The notes beneath the pieces were generated by a model, which saw nothing but the letters and a program-made list of their open reading frames with translations, ran no database searches and was not told the origin of the DNA. Of a DNA stretch of 64,000 bases, positions 62,408 to 64,000 are shown in pieces; the first letter of the stretch is position 1, and each line of letters opens with the position of its first letter. The translations under genes were made by a program, and so were the position numbers. The stretch lies in assembly GCF_014904795.1 (NCBI RefSeq), contig NZ_JACZFS010000074.1, positions 1 to 64,000 on the forward strand, given 5' to 3'. Origin of the DNA: Nisaea nitritireducens (GTDB lineage Bacteria > Pseudomonadota > Alphaproteobacteria > Thalassobaculales > Thalassobaculaceae).

Positions 62408-63160
62408 TCAATCGAGGGACCAAGTTGGCTTGCGCAGCACATCGGTCAACGCCACCAGCGGCGTTTTCGTCTCGCCGAGAACCAGTCCGCCATTTTCATC
62501 GAGGCCAAGCAAGGTGCCTTTCCACTGGCCGCCGCCGAACCTGAGATCCACCGTCTCGCCACGCTTTGCGGCACGCGGCAGCCAGTTGTCGGCAATAGGG
62601 CGGAAGCCGTCCGAGACATAGCGGTTCGTCCAGAGCAGGAAATGCCGCGAGAAACTCTCAAGCAAGCCGCCCGTGGTCAGCTCGCCGCATCCCTCGTCGA
62701 ACAATGTCGTCCGCTGCAGCATCATGCCTGGCTCCGGAGCATCTGCGCGCGGCGTCATCGCCACTTCGACCGCAAGCACGGCCCAGTCCGGCACCGGATC
62801 GTCAGCCAGATTTTCCCATGCGGACGTGTCCACCGTAAGACGAACCCCACCGGCCAGACCGCCATTGACGATCAGCCGGTCCGGCCAGCCGAACGTAACC
62901 TCGACCTGCGGCGGAACCTGTGCGCCGAGGCAATCGCCGAGCGCCACCATCGCCACATGAACCATCGCAAGGCTTTCCGAAAGCGGCTTCTCCGGTGCCA
63001 GCACGATGGCGCACGACATAACATCAGCACTGTCGGCCCAATACAGATTTGCCGGATCGGCGCCATCTTTCGCCGCGTCGACGGCCAGCGCCAGAATATC
63101 GGTCCCCGCATCGTGGCGATGGGTCCGGTATATTGGCGGAAAAGTAAGCTCTTCTTGCAT
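62408..63160 (-). CDS. Biotin/lipoate A/B ligase-fold protein, apparently non-catalytic
   Basis: A 250-aa protein. Residues 45-110 match the ligase core after the substrate loop: SCAIVLAPEKPLSESLAMVHVAMVALGD, then TFGWPDRLIVNGGLAGGVRL. In BirA the corresponding stretch is KWPND...KLAGILVE. Here the Lys is Gly91 (GWPD), and no GRGRxG or RRxSGG loop precedes it, so ligation activity is unlikely. The C-terminal part (FGGGQWKGTLLGLDENGGLVLGE) resembles the SH3-like C-terminal domain/DUF4444. First gene of the four-gene unit. Confidence 0.8.
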   Translation of the reverse strand: MQEELTFPPIYRTHRHDAGTDILALAVDAAKDGADPANLYWADSADVMSCAIVLAPEKPLSESLAMVHVAMVALGDCLGAQVPPQVEVTFGWPDRLIVNGGLAGGVRLTVDTSAWENLADDPVPDWAVLAVEVAMTPRADAPEPGMMLQRTTLFDEGCGELTTGGLLESFSRHFLLWTNRYVSDGFRPIADNWLPRAAKRGETVDLRFGGGQWKGTLLGLDENGGLVLGETKTPLVALTDVLRKPTWSLD

Positions 63161-63294
63161 GTTTCACTCCCTGCCGCGAAACCTACCATGCACAGTCCGC
63201 CTGTCATGGGGAATCGCCATTGGCAGGTCGGCATGTTAAGCGATTCGAGTGGTTTGGCCCCAGCCGGGGCCAACGGTGGGAAAGGAGACAATAC
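63161..63294. other. Divergent promoter region of ligase-fold and TPR genes
   Basis: 134 bp. It contains GGCCCC/GGGGCC, a 6-bp dyad around 63256-63271, upstream of the TPR gene's AAGGAG box. Otherwise nothing specific. Confidence 0.4.
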
Positions 63295-64000
63295 GTGCAG
63301 AATCGCGGCGTGCAGATTCGCGAAATGCTGATCGCTGCACACGGCCTGCATCAGGCCGGCCGAATCGCCGAGGCCACCTCCGGATATCGCCGTGTGCTCT
63401 GTGCATTGCCCACCGGAGCGGACACCTGGCACCTTCTGGGAACCGCGATGCTCCAGGCGGGGCAACCGGCGCCGGCTATTGTAAGCATCCGGCGCGCCCT
63501 TGCCGTGGCGCCCGACCGGCACGATTTCCGGCTCAATCTCGGCTTTGCCCTGATCGATAACGGGGCCGCAGATGCGGCCGTGTCGATCCTTGCCACCGCA
63601 TGCGCCAGCCTGTCCGGCCAGGCCGCGTTCTGGAGCGCACTCGCATCCGCCAAGAAGCAGGCGGGAGATCCGGCCGGCGCAAGCGCGGCGCTGCACAGGG
63701 CGATACTCCTCGCGCCGGGCGATTACGCACCCACCTATAATTTCGCGCTCGGCCTGCAGGAGCAAAACCGCAGTGCAGATGCCCTCGGTCATTATGACCG
63801 GGCCATCGCCCTTCAGGCTTCCGGCCACATTCCCTTTGCAAACCGTGCACAGGCGTACCGCACGCTAAACCGCCCGGCTGAGGCAGCCCGGGATTTCAAG
63901 CGCGCCCTCGTCCTTGCCCCGGCGCTCGCGGATCTGCTGAACGACCTCGGCATCGTACTCTGGGCGGAGAAAGACAGCTCCCATGCCATAGCGCTCTACC
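63295..64000 (+). CDS. TPR-repeat protein (partial, runs off the right edge)
   Basis: The frame stays open from the GTG at 63295 (AAGGAG box 8 nt upstream) to the window end, giving 235 residues. They form five to six TPR-like helix pairs: GLHQAGRIAEATSGYRRVL, AMLQAGQPAPAIVSIRRAL, ALGHYDRAIALQASGHIPFA, and AAYRTLNRPAEAARDFKRALVLAP-like repeats ending in LADLLNDLGIVLWAEKDSSHA. TPR units bind partner proteins. A C-terminal enzymatic domain could follow outside the window. Confidence 0.8.
   Translation, partial: MQNRGVQIREMLIAAHGLHQAGRIAEATSGYRRVLCALPTGADTWHLLGTAMLQAGQPAPAIVSIRRALAVAPDRHDFRLNLGFALIDNGAADAAVSILATACASLSGQAAFWSALASAKKQAGDPAGASAALHRAILLAPGDYAPTYNFALGLQEQNRSADALGHYDRAIALQASGHIPFANRAQAYRTLNRPAEAARDFKRALVLAPALADLLNDLGIVLWAEKDSSHAIALY

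Overview
The window is GC-rich (by eye a little above 60%) and densely packed, with alphaproteobacterial gene orders: rpmH-rnpA-yidD-yidC-engB-argB, dapD-dapE, def-fmt-truA, a DUF2336 protein and an FnrN/FixK-type Cys motif in the Crp/Fnr regulator. Gene content (box-type benzoate pathway, soluble chemoreceptors, a large formate dehydrogenase locus, arsJ-type arsenic resistance) suggests a free-living, respiring, possibly marine Rhodospirillales-like bacterium. That placement is inference. I see no insertion sequences, prophage, CRISPR or rRNA; there is one tRNA (Arg, ACG).

Layout. 0-19 kb is mostly housekeeping: the 3' end of a chemoreceptor, a Rid protein, a GNAT acetyltransferase, rmuC, def-fmt-truA, dapE/dapD, an SDR/LysR pair, a Bcr/CflA-type MFS pump preceded by a possible attenuator, a HAD phosphatase, a GGDEF protein overlapping a DUF2336 protein, argB, and the engB-yidC-yidD-rnpA-rpmH operon with a good sigma-70-like promoter. 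19-30 kb holds a disulfide oxidoreductase, an orphan histidine kinase, an Fnr-type regulator, gpt, a coiled-coil lipoprotein, an unexplained noncoding stretch, tRNA-Arg, a CheY-like protein, and aceK with an alcohol dehydrogenase. 29-34 kb is a beta-oxidation operon: thiolase, SDR, acyl-CoA dehydrogenase and 3-hydroxyacyl-CoA dehydrogenase.

34-46 kb has a DMT transporter, a soluble chemoreceptor with inverted domain order, and a complete arsenate module. On the minus strand GAPDH and ArsJ make and export 1-arseno-3-phosphoglycerate. On the plus strand are ArsR, ArsC, Acr3 and a GDCCVxC protein. A 9-bp perfect inverted repeat lies between the two arms. Next come boxB and boxC of aerobic benzoyl-CoA epoxidation, without boxA, and a tandem-PAS soluble chemoreceptor.

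46-63 kb is one functional region centred on formate oxidation: a tungstate ABC importer (tupBCA), a helix-turn-helix regulator with a periplasmic-binding-protein-like sensor, then, read from upstream, DUF3305, DUF3306, a TorD-type chaperone, a small Tat-signal protein, FdhA (Mo/W-bis-PGD, Cys ligand), FdhB (4x[4Fe-4S]), a 68-aa lipoprotein, FdhC (cytochrome b), a secreted WD40-cytochrome c fusion, a 43-aa membrane peptide and a small cytochrome c. Divergent and convergent to this lie a 676-aa polyferredoxin and four poorly characterised genes (a one-TM 95-aa protein, DUF6494, DUF6352 and a catalytically degraded biotin/lipoate-ligase-fold protein). The likely logic is tungstate import, cofactor loading, export of FdhAB by Tat, and electron flow through FdhC to quinone or periplasmic cytochromes c. 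This accessory set is the least understood and most interesting part of the window. The window ends inside a TPR protein.
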